A DNA stretch of 64,000 nt from Thalassospira mesophila (GTDB taxonomy: Bacteria > Pseudomonadota > Alphaproteobacteria > Rhodospirillales > Thalassospiraceae): assembly GCF_002115755.1 (NCBI RefSeq), contig NZ_JFKA01000002.1, forward strand, positions 496,001-560,000. Reading direction: 5' to 3'. The notes beneath the pieces were generated by a model. It was not told the origin of the DNA, ran no database searches, and saw only the letters and a program-made list of their open reading frames with translations. Shown in pieces: positions 52,373 to 60,830 of this stretch (position 1 is the stretch's first letter; each line of letters begins with the position of its first letter). The translations under genes and the position numbers were made by a program.

Positions 52373-53659
52373 ATGGATCGCGCACTTAAAATGGTCTATT
52401 ACGATGAGGCTGATGTCGAACACGACATTTTCGCGCAGCTGAATCTTGCCCTGAAAAACTTCCGTGGCATCGGTATGCCGCGCGATGAGTCAGCCACCCG
52501 CCGCATCCTTGATCAAATTCACCGTCAAAGCCGGGCCTTTGCCGCCGTATGTTACGGCTTTATGCGCAGCAAGGGCATTGGCGTGAGCCGTGATTCGGGC
52601 GAAGGCCAGCAATGGTACCGCGAAGCAGCCTACTGGTTTCGCGAAGAAGCCCAGTCCGGGCAGGGCACATCGGCCAGCAATCTGGGCTATCTTTATGCCA
52701 AAGGGCTTGGCGTGCCTGAAAACGCCGATATGGCCGCCGAATGGTTCCGCGAGGCCGCCGACCGCGGATCACCCGTTGCGACTTATAATCTGGGTGTGTG
52801 TTACCTTAATGGCTGGGGCGTGCAACAGGATGATCGCAAGGCGGTGAAACTGCTGCAATCGGCCTGTGACCATAATGACATCGCCGCGGCAAGTGTGCTG
52901 GCCTATCTTTATCTCGAAGGGCGTGGCGTTAAACGCGATCCCGGAAAATCATTTGAATATAATTTGCGCGCGGCGCGGGCGGGCAGTGTCGAGGCCGCAT
53001 CTGCGCTGGGCTATGCTTTTGGCGTTGGTCTTGGCGCAGAACGCAATATTGAAGCCTCGATCAGCTGGTTTGAACTGGCCGCGGGCGAGGGCGATGCCTA
53101 TGCCCAGGCCAATCTGGCAATGTATTTCTGCCACAGCTCCGAGCTGAAGCTGTTTAATCGCGGCTGGCAAATGTTGTCGCTGGCATGCGATCAGGGCGAT
53201 GTTTCGGCCAAATATCAGATGACGCAAATTCTGATCTTCGGGGTCAAACATCGCGAGCCTGATTATGGCAAGGCGCTGGATCTGGCAATGGATCTGGCCG
53301 AGCTTGGGCATCCTGGCGGTTATCATTTGATCGGCGTTATGTATGAACACGGCCTTGGCGTGCCGGTTGATATGAAACGTGCTGCGGGCTGGTATGAACG
53401 TGCCGCCCGCAAGGGGTCGGCCAATGGCCAATCGGCACTGGGGCGGCTTTATGCCATTGGTAATGGCGTCGAACAGGACAATGTTCAGGCCTATTACTGG
53501 CTTAAAATGGCAACACCGGCCCATAGCACTCATGCCCACCGCGAATTTGACGCGGTCCGGGCGCGCATGACAATCGACGAAATTCGCCGTGCCGATCAGT
53601 TGTTTATCAGTGATCCGGCACCGCGCCGGGCGCATGTGGGTCTGCGCACGGTTGAATAA
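52373..53659 (+). CDS. Sel1-repeat protein
   Basis: A 428-residue cytoplasmic protein made of about nine Sel1-like repeats (pattern A-WYREAA-G---A--NLG--Y--G-GV). There is no signal peptide or membrane helix. Sel1 proteins are protein-interaction scaffolds; some in other bacteria act in signalling or motility. GAGGGCAG lies just upstream of the ATG. It is separated from motB and its large neighbour by 320 bases and ends at a two-way terminator. A motility role rests on location only. Confidence 0.85.
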   Translation: MDRALKMVYYDEADVEHDIFAQLNLALKNFRGIGMPRDESATRRILDQIHRQSRAFAAVCYGFMRSKGIGVSRDSGEGQQWYREAAYWFREEAQSGQGTSASNLGYLYAKGLGVPENADMAAEWFREAADRGSPVATYNLGVCYLNGWGVQQDDRKAVKLLQSACDHNDIAAASVLAYLYLEGRGVKRDPGKSFEYNLRAARAGSVEAASALGYAFGVGLGAERNIEASISWFELAAGEGDAYAQANLAMYFCHSSELKLFNRGWQMLSLACDQGDVSAKYQMTQILIFGVKHREPDYGKALDLAMDLAELGHPGGYHLIGVMYEHGLGVPVDMKRAAGWYERAARKGSANGQSALGRLYAIGNGVEQDNVQAYYWLKMATPAHSTHAHREFDAVRARMTIDEIRRADQLFISDPAPRRAHVGLRTVE

Positions 53660-53680
53660 TTCGACATGGATGGAATATTA

Positions 53681-53707
53681 AAAAACAGGCGTAAACAGCC
53701 TGTTTTT
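53681..53707. terminator. Two-way terminator between the Sel1 gene and fliP
   Basis: A ten-base stem AAAAACAGGC / GCCTGTTTTT with a seven-base loop, flanked by A-run and T-run. It serves both converging transcripts. Confidence 0.9.
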
Positions 53708-53770
53708 TTGTGCCTGAAAACCCGCCAGAGCAACGATTTGAACACCGATAAGGCACAGGGTGATTATGCT

Positions 53771-54622
53771 CTAACTGGCACCGAAACTTTGCACCAGCGA
53801 CCCCGAAATCAGGTACCAACCATCGACCAGCACGAAAAAGATCAGCTTGAACGGCAGTGAAATAACCACTGGCGGCAGCATCATCATGCCCATCGACATC
53901 AGGATGCTGGCGACCACCATGTCGATGATCAGAAACGGGATGAATAACAAAAAGCCGATTTCAAAGGCACGGCGCAATTCGCTGATCATGAAGGCCGGGA
54001 TCAGCGCGCGCAACGGCACATCATCGGGGCTGGTGACGGTGGCCTTGGCCATATTGACAAACAGTTCCAGATCGCGGTCGCGAACCTGCGTCATCATGAA
54101 ATCATGAACCGGTTTGATCGCCCGGTCCATGCCTTGAAATTCGTCAATATCGCCATTGATCATGGGCTGCAATCCCTCGTCCCAGGACCGTTCCATGGTC
54201 GGCATCATGATAAACAGGGTTAAAAACAGCGCCAGACTGACCATCACCTGGTTTGGCGGCGATTGCTGAATGCCAAGGGCGGTACGTAACAGACCCAATA
54301 CGACAATGATCCGGGTAAATGACGTGACCATGACCAGAATGGCGGGCGCCAGACTAAGTACCGTGATCAGGCCAAGCAACTGGATCATGCGCCCGGTCGA
54401 TGTCACGCCGGGGCCATCGCCAAGGTCAAGATTAAACGATTGTGCATGGGCGACATCGCCGCCAAAAACAATGGCCACCAATGGCAATAATGACCAGAAA
54501 GCCGCCAGTTTTAGCGTGCGCAGGGTCAAAAACCTGCCCGTTGGTCCAGATACGGACGCGGCGGCAGATGTAAGGGCGGTTCGGTTATGGGGCGGGGTCG
54601 TGTTTTTGCGCGCAAACATCAT
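53771..54622 (-). CDS. fliP: Export gate protein FliP
   Basis: A 283-residue export-gate subunit with an unusually long N-terminal part (signal-like helix ending AHAQS at about residue 62). The family segments are TSFTRIIVVLGLLRTALGIQ, PPNQVMVSLALFLTLFIMMP and FMISELRRAFEIGFLLFIPFLIIDMVVASILMSMGM (in parts). It overlaps the fliO stop (ATGA). Confidence 0.96.
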   Translation of the reverse strand: MMFARKNTTPPHNRTALTSAAASVSGPTGRFLTLRTLKLAAFWSLLPLVAIVFGGDVAHAQSFNLDLGDGPGVTSTGRMIQLLGLITVLSLAPAILVMVTSFTRIIVVLGLLRTALGIQQSPPNQVMVSLALFLTLFIMMPTMERSWDEGLQPMINGDIDEFQGMDRAIKPVHDFMMTQVRDRDLELFVNMAKATVTSPDDVPLRALIPAFMISELRRAFEIGFLLFIPFLIIDMVVASILMSMGMMMLPPVVISLPFKLIFFVLVDGWYLISGSLVQSFGAS

Positions 54623-55014
54623 GGCAAAACATCCCGGTCTTTAGGGGCATCGACATTGCTGTTGATCGTTCCGGCAGACGCGGCGTCCCTTCCGTGCAAT
54701 TTTTGAGCGGATCCTTGCGCAATATCCCCGTCAGGTAAAAGCTGGTTAAAGGTGGTGCCAATGTTGCGTTCGACCACCAGATCGCCATTTGGCCCCAGCA
54801 CAATCAGATGTTCGGTATCATCGCGGCGCAGCAAGACCAGCCGACGTTTAGTATCAAGCGGCAAAACCTCGATCAGGGCCAGCCTGCGCTTTTTGCCCCG
54901 GTTCACCGTGCGGGCGCCGGGCACAAAACGCCGGGCCAGCAAGGCAATAAGGCCAATTAACGCCAGCACAAAGACCAGTGCCGCGACAAAGCGGAAATAT
55001 GACTCCATATCCAT
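54619..55014 (-). CDS. fliO: Export gate assembly protein FliO
   Basis: About 131 residues: a membrane helix (about 10-27), then the short cytoplasmic domain RRLALIEVLPLDTKRRLVLL and TEHLIVLGPNGDLVVE typical of FliO, and a disordered tail. I chose ATG 55014; the longer frame to 55110 adds residues unlike FliO. ATG 55008 is possible. FliO helps FliP form its ring. Confidence 0.88.
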   Translation of the reverse strand: MDMESYFRFVAALVFVLALIGLIALLARRFVPGARTVNRGKKRRLALIEVLPLDTKRRLVLLRRDDTEHLIVLGPNGDLVVERNIGTTFNQLLPDGDIAQGSAQKLHGRDAASAGTINSNVDAPKDRDVLP

Positions 55015-55211
55015 CGCTGGCTGATTATCCCCTGTTTTGTGATGGTCGCGCCGGATTGACCGGTACCCATCTTTGTGGATTATCCCACTGTCGCCCGGTG
55101 CGCAAGCCACAAGGCGATATGCGGTACGCCTTGCTGTGTTGGTGCCGCCAGGTGGCTGCTGGCCGTGATGTAACCCGGCAACGGTCGCAGCACTGCGCGC
55201 CCTTACCGCGA

Positions 55212-55532
55212 TTAGCGGTTACGGGCTGTCTGGGTATAGGCATTAACCGCCTGATTGGAATTGTTAAGGCCTTTAAGTTGGCGTTGCAGGCTGGCATGTT
55301 CGACACGCATCGAGTCTTCAAGTTGCGTCAGGTCTGCTTGCAGGGCGGCCAGAAAAGGGGCTGCTTCACTGCGTTCTTGTGCGCTAAGCCCCTTGGCATT
55401 GCCGCAAAGGTCGGCTATGCGCGTTTCAAGCGACCCCAGTTCAACCACCTTGCCTTCTTCAAGAAAGCGCTGGCTGGTGGCGATCAGGGATAAAACCCGC
55501 TTTAAATCCTGTTTGAACTGTTCAAGCGTCAT
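55212..55532 (-). CDS. Small helical protein after the FlhB-like gene
   Basis: A 106-residue, mostly helical and charged protein starting MTLEQFKQDLKRVLSLIATS. Its size and coiled-coil build recall FliT/FlgN-type export chaperones, but I see no family motif. ATG 55532 has AGGA eight bases upstream. It overlaps the end of the FlhB-like gene by 11 bases, so the two are coupled. A 197-base gap follows before fliO. Confidence 0.6.
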   Translation of the reverse strand: MTLEQFKQDLKRVLSLIATSQRFLEEGKVVELGSLETRIADLCGNAKGLSAQERSEAAPFLAALQADLTQLEDSMRVEHASLQRQLKGLNNSNQAVNAYTQTARNR

Positions 55533-55947
55533 GGGGCGGTTCCTGCTTGCGATGATCTGTTGACGGCCCGGAAATGGTATCTTTTTCAGGGCGATGAAGA
55601 CCACCCTGCGAGCCATAGATCTGATTGATGCGGTAAATATAGTTCAATATTTCGGCGACGGCGGCAAAAGCTTCCAGCGGAATTTCACTGTCGATATCAA
55701 CAGCCATCAGAATTTCGGCAAGATCAGCATCCTGTCGGACCTTGATCCCCTTGGCAAAGGCCACTTGCAAAATCTGTTCCGCAACGCTGCCCTGGCCCTT
55801 GGCCGCCATCACAGGGGCATTATCGCGACCTTGCAAATAGCGCAAGGCGACAGCGATCTGGTCTGACTGGCCCGGCGCGGCAAGTTTTTCCGGGTTTGCC
55901 CCGTCGCGGTCAGCCAGCAGGTCAACGCTGTGTTTTTTGCCGGTCAT
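55522..55947 (-). CDS. FlhB C-terminal domain protein (FhlB-like)
   Basis: A 141-residue cytosolic protein. Residues 30-108 (IAVALRYLQGRDNAPVMAAKG through EIPLEAFAAVAEILNYIYRI) match the cytoplasmic domain of FlhB just after the NPTH self-cleavage site, which is itself absent. Similar stand-alone proteins (COG2257) can partly replace the cleaved FlhB fragment in other bacteria. The tail is hydrophilic. A full flhB is present at 59446. Confidence 0.85.
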   Translation of the reverse strand: MTGKKHSVDLLADRDGANPEKLAAPGQSDQIAVALRYLQGRDNAPVMAAKGQGSVAEQILQVAFAKGIKVRQDADLAEILMAVDIDSEIPLEAFAAVAEILNYIYRINQIYGSQGGLHRPEKDTISGPSTDHRKQEPPHDA

Positions 55948-56259
55948 TTCTGCCCATCACGGATCTTGGCCATTAGGATGTTGTCTTTCGCATCCATCAA
56001 TTGAAGGGTCGATCATAGGGGGGCTTTGGTCAACAAATCCTTGCCGTCCGGTTTTTGCGCGGCATTTAACGGGAAAATAGTGCATCACCATCCCGTTATG
56101 CTTCGTTCCCTTTATCGTCGTTTTTGCGTTTTCGCCGCAGCATCACAGTTCTGGCGCGCGGCAAAAAACAAAGGGAACACGTGGCGGGCGCACGGTTAAA
56201 AGGTGCCCGTTGCCCCTGCAATGCGGGTGATATGGGGCCGCCTGCCCAAAATGCCTGTC
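55948..56259. other. Region between csrA and the FlhB-like gene, with a long inverted repeat
   Basis: About 310 bases without a supported gene. It contains a large inverted repeat (56105-56178). No sigma-54-type site faces the FlhB-like gene. Confidence 0.5.
56105..56178. repeat. Long inverted repeat downstream of csrA
   Basis: Outer arms GTTCCCTTT (56105-56113) and AAAGGGAAC (56170-56178) are perfect. Inner arms GTTTTTGC (56120-56127) and GCAAAAAAC (56161-56169) pair with one bulge. The intervening 33 bases form the loop. It could be a small RNA, a processing structure or a protein site; it lacks a T-run for termination. Confidence 0.6.
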
Positions 56260-56592
56260 TTAGCGGTTTGGTGTCTCGTCGCCATCGGGGCCGGTATCGG
56301 CGGCTTTGTCGGCGGTGTCGGGGGCCGGGTTTTGGGCCGGTGGTGTGTCGGTGCTGGTGGCTGGGGCATTTTCGGCGGCGCGGTTGTTGAAGATGCGGGC
56401 GAAATCAACACTTGCCGTTGCCGAACGGTTTTCGTCCTGAATACGGTCATATAATTCGCGGCGCAGCACCTGGATGTTTTCCGGAAACGTAAAGCCCAGC
56501 TTTACCGTTTTCCCGCGAACCTCGACCACGGTGACTTCAATATTGTCATCAATGATAACGGAGTCGCCGACTTTACGGGTCAGATACAGCAT
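56260..56592 (-). CDS. csrA: CsrA-type translational regulator with long C-terminal tail
   Basis: A 110-residue protein. The first 55 residues are CsrA: MLYLTRKVGDSVIIDDNIEV, VRGKTVKLGFTFPENIQVLR and REL, with the RNA-contact L4 and R44-type residues. The remaining 55 residues (A, P, T, D, N) have no counterpart in the 61-residue enteric protein. With fliW next to flagellin, CsrA is the likely repressor of flagellin translation. Confidence 0.92.
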   Translation of the reverse strand: MLYLTRKVGDSVIIDDNIEVTVVEVRGKTVKLGFTFPENIQVLRRELYDRIQDENRSATASVDFARIFNNRAAENAPATSTDTPPAQNPAPDTADKAADTGPDGDETPNR

Positions 56593-56716
56593 GTTCGGTC
56601 CTGATTTTTTGATCGGGTCACGGCCCGTCTGGTTCGGGTCGAATGACTATGCCCGCTTTGGCCGTTCTGGTCCAGAGGGCATGCAGCGCAAAGCAATTCC
56701 TGCCTTTTAGGATTGT

Positions 56717-56731
56717 GGCACGGGATATGCA
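56717..56731 (+). promoter_or_regulatory. Sigma-54-type promoter for flgB-flgC-fliE and downstream genes
   Basis: TTGTGGCACGGGATATGCA has GG (56717-56718) and GC (56729-56730) ten bases apart, with a perfect TGGCACG box. It lies 136 bases before the flgB ATG. Confidence 0.85.
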
Positions 56732-56865
56732 AGGGATATGCGGTGGAATGATCGCTCCGGGAAACCGGGTAAGGCCGAGACGACGGGGACAGACAAAATA
56801 CAGTCGTTAACCCGGGCTTTACCAGCAGACGGGATACTGGGGCAGATAACGAAAGGGTAAGGTTT

Positions 56866-57270
56866 ATGGATATCGGCAAACTCAGCATGTTCGCGAACAT
56901 GAAGGAAAAGATGGATTGGTTGAACCAGCGTCAGCAGGTTATTGCCAAAAACATCGCCAATTCCGATACCCCGAACTATCGCCCGGAAGATCTCAAGGAA
57001 TTCAACCCCTCTACGGTTGGCAATGATCGCCAGTTCATTCTTGCCATGGCCCAGACCGAGCCCGGCCACGCGACCGGCCTTCGCAAACCGGGCAACTTCA
57101 AGGCCGAGGAAGTGCGCAAGAATTACGAAGTCGCCCCGGACAAAAACGCCGTGGTGCTTGAAGAACAGCTGATCAAGATGAACGAAAACCGGATCGATTA
57201 TCAAACCATGACCCGACTTTATGCCAAGCAAACTGAAATGATGACAACGGCCATTGGTCGTTCCAGCTAA
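56866..57270 (+). CDS. flgB: Proximal rod protein FlgB
   Basis: A 134-residue rod protein. MKEKMDWLNQRQQVIAKNI, SDTPNYRPEDLKEF and the C-terminal MTRLYAKQTEMMTTAIGRSS are typical. AAGGTTT precedes the ATG. First gene of the flgB-flgC-fliE cluster. Confidence 0.94.
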   Translation: MDIGKLSMFANMKEKMDWLNQRQQVIAKNIANSDTPNYRPEDLKEFNPSTVGNDRQFILAMAQTEPGHATGLRKPGNFKAEEVRKNYEVAPDKNAVVLEEQLIKMNENRIDYQTMTRLYAKQTEMMTTAIGRSS

Positions 57271-57298
57271 GCTGTTGCGTTAAAAGGAATTAAAAGAC

Positions 57299-57706
57299 AT
57301 GGAACTTTATCGCGCATTTCAGATTTCCGCCGCTGGCATGAAGGTACAGGGCACGCGTTTGCGGGTGGCGGCCGAAAACATGGCCAATGCCGACAGCTTG
57401 CCAACCGAAGCGGGCAAAGACCCTTATCGCCGCAAAATTCTGACATTTAAAAACGTTATGGACCGCGAAACCGGTGCTGATCTGGTCAAGGTTAACAAGG
57501 TTTATACCGATAAATCGGCTTTTGGCCTGAAATACGAACCGGGCCACCCGGCAGCAAATGCCCAGGGCTATGTTCAGACTCCGAATGTTGAACCGATGAT
57601 CGAAATGATGGATCTGCGCGAAGCCCAGCGCAGTTATGAAGCCAATCTCAATGTGATACAGTCCTCGCGCAGCATGCTGTTGCAGACTCTGGACATTATC
57701 CGTTAA
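57299..57706 (+). CDS. flgC: Proximal rod protein FlgC
   Basis: A 135-residue rod protein with ISAAGMKVQGTRLRVAAENM at the start, VKVNKVYTDKSAFGLKYEPGHP in the middle and MIEMMDLREAQRSYEANLNV at the end. The gap to flgB is 28 bases. Confidence 0.96.
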   Translation: MELYRAFQISAAGMKVQGTRLRVAAENMANADSLPTEAGKDPYRRKILTFKNVMDRETGADLVKVNKVYTDKSAFGLKYEPGHPAANAQGYVQTPNVEPMIEMMDLREAQRSYEANLNVIQSSRSMLLQTLDIIR

Positions 57707-57737
57707 GGTAGGTCGGTAAGGATAAGGAGTCCGCGCC

Positions 57738-58064
57738 ATGATCAATAACAGCTTTGCGAATGCAATTTCTGCCTACCGCAATGTGGCAGATGGCAAAACC
57801 GATACGATTACGGACCGGGCAAATAACGGCACTGCCGTCGATCCCGGGCAAAGTTTTTCCGATATGGTGCGCGATGCGGCGGTTGATGCCCGCGATACCA
57901 TGATGAACAGCGAAACCATGACCCAGAAGGCGATTGTCGGCAAAGCCGAATTGCATGAAGTGGTTACGGCGGTTTCGGCGGCAGAAGTGACGCTGAAAAC
58001 AGTTGTTGGTGTGCGCGACAAGGCCTTGCAGGCCTATCAGGAAATTTTGCGGATGCCGATCTGA
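57738..58064 (+). CDS. fliE: Rod-MS-ring adaptor FliE
   Basis: A 108-residue protein. The C-terminal half (KAIVGKAELHEVVTAVSAAE, RDKALQAYQEILRMPI) is the conserved FliE region that links FliF to the rod. GGAGTCCGCGCC precedes the ATG. Confidence 0.93.
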   Translation: MINNSFANAISAYRNVADGKTDTITDRANNGTAVDPGQSFSDMVRDAAVDARDTMMNSETMTQKAIVGKAELHEVVTAVSAAEVTLKTVVGVRDKALQAYQEILRMPI

Positions 58065-58095
58065 CCTTTTTGGGGTCGGCAATTTTTGCAGGGAG

Positions 58096-58136
58096 GCCGC
58101 ATGATGTGCGCAATGCACCGTTGATGCGGCTTTTTT
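58096..58136 (+). terminator. Terminator-like hairpin between fliE and fliQ
   Basis: A seven-base perfect stem GCCGCAT / ATGCGGC with a 21-base loop, followed by TTTTTTGTTG. It lies 32 bases past fliE, within an otherwise same-strand cluster, and should reduce read-through into fliQ-fliR-flhB. Confidence 0.75.
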
Positions 58137-58303
58137 GTTGTTTTGTTTTTCTTTCCTTCCTTTATCCGCGGGTACCATGCCAAAACAAAATCATGGCGGT
58201 GACCGGCGGTGATCTTGTATGAAGAAATACGGACACAGGGTCGCAATGAACGGTTTTTCCGCTCATCGTCAGACGGCATAACCGGGACGGAGCATTTTTT
58301 CCG

Positions 58304-58573
58304 ATGAATCAGGCCGAGATTATGGACGTGGCCTATGATGCGGTATGGACCCTGATCAAGGTGTCCGGGCCGATCATGCTGATTGCACTGGGCGTGGGTC
58401 TGATTATTGCCCTGTTTCAGGCTTTGACCCAAATTCAGGAAATGACCCTGACTTTCGTGCCCAAAATTCTGGTTATTTTTATCTCGTTGCTGGTATTGCT
58501 GCCCTACATGATGACCGAATTGATCGAGTTTACCAATCGCATGGTCGATCATTTTGTCGGATTGCCCAATTAG
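58304..58573 (+). CDS. fliQ: Export gate protein FliQ
   Basis: An 89-residue protein with two membrane helices (about 15-40 and 52-75), opening MNQAEIMDVAYDAVWTLIKV and with the GLIIALFQALTQIQEMTLTF segment. The gap of 239 bases from fliE contains the terminator-like hairpin. Confidence 0.96.
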   Translation: MNQAEIMDVAYDAVWTLIKVSGPIMLIALGVGLIIALFQALTQIQEMTLTFVPKILVIFISLLVLLPYMMTELIEFTNRMVDHFVGLPN

Positions 58574-58652
58574 CCCGGCTGGCGGTTTGCGGGCTGTGGT
58601 CGCACCGGTCTGAGTACCTGTTCTGTCGTTTCGCCCCAACCGGGTCTTTATC

Positions 58653-59420
58653 ATGTCGTCCTTGCAGGACCTTCTTGTTCTAGACTTTTATGTTGTCCTG
58701 ATGACTTTCGCCAGGGTCGGGGCGGCGTTTGCCTTTATGCCCGGTTTTGGGTCAACCATGGTGCCTGCCCGGGTGCGGTTAATGCTGGCATTGTGGATTG
58801 CGGTGGTGATTTCCCCGCTGACATCCCCCCTGATCCCGGCGCAACCGGCCGATGCGCCAACCCTGTTTGTTTATCTGGGATTTGAAATTACCATCGGCTT
58901 GTTTTTTGGCATGTTCGGCCAAATATTGATGGCAGCCTTGCAAACAGCCGGAACAATTATTGCCTATTCATCCTCGATGGCAAACGCCTTTACCAACGAT
59001 CCGATTGCCGGGCAGCAAAGTGCGGTTACCGGGCGGTTGTTAACCCAGGTGGGGCTGGTGCTGCTTTTTGCGACCGGGCTTGATCATTTGATGATCCAGG
59101 CCATGTTTGAAACCTACACCCTGTTTCCGCCCGGCGGAAAATTGCCGGTTGGCGATATGAGTCAATTTATATCTCATGCGCTCAATGACAGTTTTACCAT
59201 TGCCATGAAAATGTCTGCACCGTTTTTGGTGGTTTCCATTGTTTTGCAGGTGGCTTTGGGTTTGTTAAACAAGCTGATGCCCCAATTGCCGGTGTTTTTT
59301 GTTGCCATGCCGGTGCAGATCGCGGTGGCATTCTTCTTGTTCCTGATTGTTTTGCCCTCCATGATGATGGTGTTTTCGAACTATTTCGAAAATGGGCTGG
59401 AAAATTTTCTGACCCCGTAA
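58653..59420 (+). CDS. fliR: Export gate protein FliR
   Basis: A 255-residue protein with about six membrane helices. The FARVGAAFAFMPGFGSTMVP and EITIGLFFGMFGQILMAALQ segments are family features. The ribosome site is weak (GGGTCTTT). It forms the export gate with FliP and FliQ. Confidence 0.95.
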   Translation: MSSLQDLLVLDFYVVLMTFARVGAAFAFMPGFGSTMVPARVRLMLALWIAVVISPLTSPLIPAQPADAPTLFVYLGFEITIGLFFGMFGQILMAALQTAGTIIAYSSSMANAFTNDPIAGQQSAVTGRLLTQVGLVLLFATGLDHLMIQAMFETYTLFPPGGKLPVGDMSQFISHALNDSFTIAMKMSAPFLVVSIVLQVALGLLNKLMPQLPVFFVAMPVQIAVAFFLFLIVLPSMMMVFSNYFENGLENFLTP

Positions 59421-59445
59421 GTGCGGCGTCAATCTGGGTGTAACC

Positions 59446-60516
59446 ATGGCCGACGAAGACGACAGCCAAAAAACAGAAGACCCTTCCCAAAAAAAGCTCG
59501 ACGATGCGCGCGAGAAGGGGCAAGTGCCGGTTTCCAAGGAAGTCGGTAACTTTATGCTGCTGTTTGGCGGGGCCCTGGTGATTACCATGATGGCGCCGGG
59601 CATGGCGGATGGCATTCGCGATTTCGCGGTGCAATTTGTCGCCCATCCTCAGGATTTCAGCCTCGACCCCGAAAGCACGCGCCAGCTGTGGCAGCGGCTT
59701 ATTGTCGGCTTTTTCAAAATTATGGGCATCCCGTTTTTGCTGCTGGTGTTTTTTGCTGCTGCCGGGCATCTGGTGCAAAACGGGCTGGTTATTTCCTCTG
59801 AACGTATTTCGCCTGACATCACCAAACTCAGCCCGCTCAAGGGGCTCAAAAACCTGTTTTCAATGAAAACAATGGTCGAGTTTGTCAAAAACATTTCCAA
59901 AATCGTGCTGGTGGGCGCGGTGCTGGCAATCGTGATCATTCCCCATCTCAGCGATATCGAGCTTTATCCGCAAATGTCGCTGCCCGAAATTCTCGATCAT
60001 TTATATCGTTTGATCGTGATGTTGATGATTGCGGCCGTATCCCTGACAGCGGTGATCGCCGGAATGGACTTTGCCTATCAGCGCTACGAATTCAACAAAA
60101 CCATGCGGATGTCGAAACAGGAAATAAAAGACGAATACAAACAAACCGAAGGCAGCCCCGAAATCAAGGCCCGGGTGCGCCAGATCCGGATGGAACGCGC
60201 CCAGAAACGCATGATGCAAAATGTGCCCAGTGCCGACGTGATTATCACCAACCCGACCCACTATGCGGTTGCGCTGAAATATGATGTTGGCATGATGCAG
60301 GCCCCGCAATGTGTGGCCAAGGGGCAGGACCACGTGGCATTGCGTATTCGCGAAGTGGCCAAGGAAAACAATGTTACCATCATTGAAAACCCGCCTGTCG
60401 CCCGTGCGTTGTTTGCCACAGTCGAGGTGGACCGCGAAATTCCGCCCGAACATTACAAGGCGGTGGCCGAAATTATCTCGTATGTTTTCCGGCTGCGGGG
60501 CAAAAAACTGGGCTGA
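59446..60516 (+). CDS. flhB: Export switch protein FlhB
   Basis: A 356-residue protein. The charged start (QKTEDPSQKKLDDAREKGQV), four membrane helices and the cytoplasmic domain with the self-cleavage motif N269-P270-T271-H272 are all present. Cleavage there changes export from rod/hook to filament proteins with FliK. It ends at a terminator and closes the cluster begun at flgB. Confidence 0.97.
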   Translation: MADEDDSQKTEDPSQKKLDDAREKGQVPVSKEVGNFMLLFGGALVITMMAPGMADGIRDFAVQFVAHPQDFSLDPESTRQLWQRLIVGFFKIMGIPFLLLVFFAAAGHLVQNGLVISSERISPDITKLSPLKGLKNLFSMKTMVEFVKNISKIVLVGAVLAIVIIPHLSDIELYPQMSLPEILDHLYRLIVMLMIAAVSLTAVIAGMDFAYQRYEFNKTMRMSKQEIKDEYKQTEGSPEIKARVRQIRMERAQKRMMQNVPSADVIITNPTHYAVALKYDVGMMQAPQCVAKGQDHVALRIREVAKENNVTIIENPPVARALFATVEVDREIPPEHYKAVAEIISYVFRLRGKKLG

Positions 60517-60525
60517 AATGCCATG

Positions 60526-60549
60526 CCGCCCCGTTGGCGGGGTGGTTTT
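60526..60549 (+). terminator. Terminator after flhB
   Basis: CCGCCCCG pairs with CGGGGTGG (one G-U pair) around TTGG, followed by TTTTCT. Ten bases past the flhB stop. Confidence 0.8.
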
Positions 60550-60830
60550 CTATTCTGTGCAGGGCCGGTTTGAACATAAATTCCCTACCTTTAGGATAGG
60601 AATACTATACTTTTCAAAAGAAGGTTTATAGATGTTAGTCATCTGCTTTTGTTCCGGAATTTTCCTTTTGCCGCAAGGCGTGCTATAAATTTTCTTGCCA
60701 TAAGTATAGGTAGCGCGTAGCAAGATAGCGCTCACATTTTCGCAAGCCTTTCGGTCACCCGTGTGGTTTGGCGATTTGCGTTTTGTCACACTGCATCGTC
60801 CGTGAAAGCGGCCAGTTCGGGAACATCCTT
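60550..60830. other. Upstream region of the chemoreceptor gene
   Basis: A markedly AT-rich stretch compared with its surroundings. No gene is supported. It should hold the receptor promoter, but no sigma-28 or sigma-54 site with correct spacing could be defended. Small inverted repeats include AGCGC / GCGCT near 60713-60733. Confidence 0.45.
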
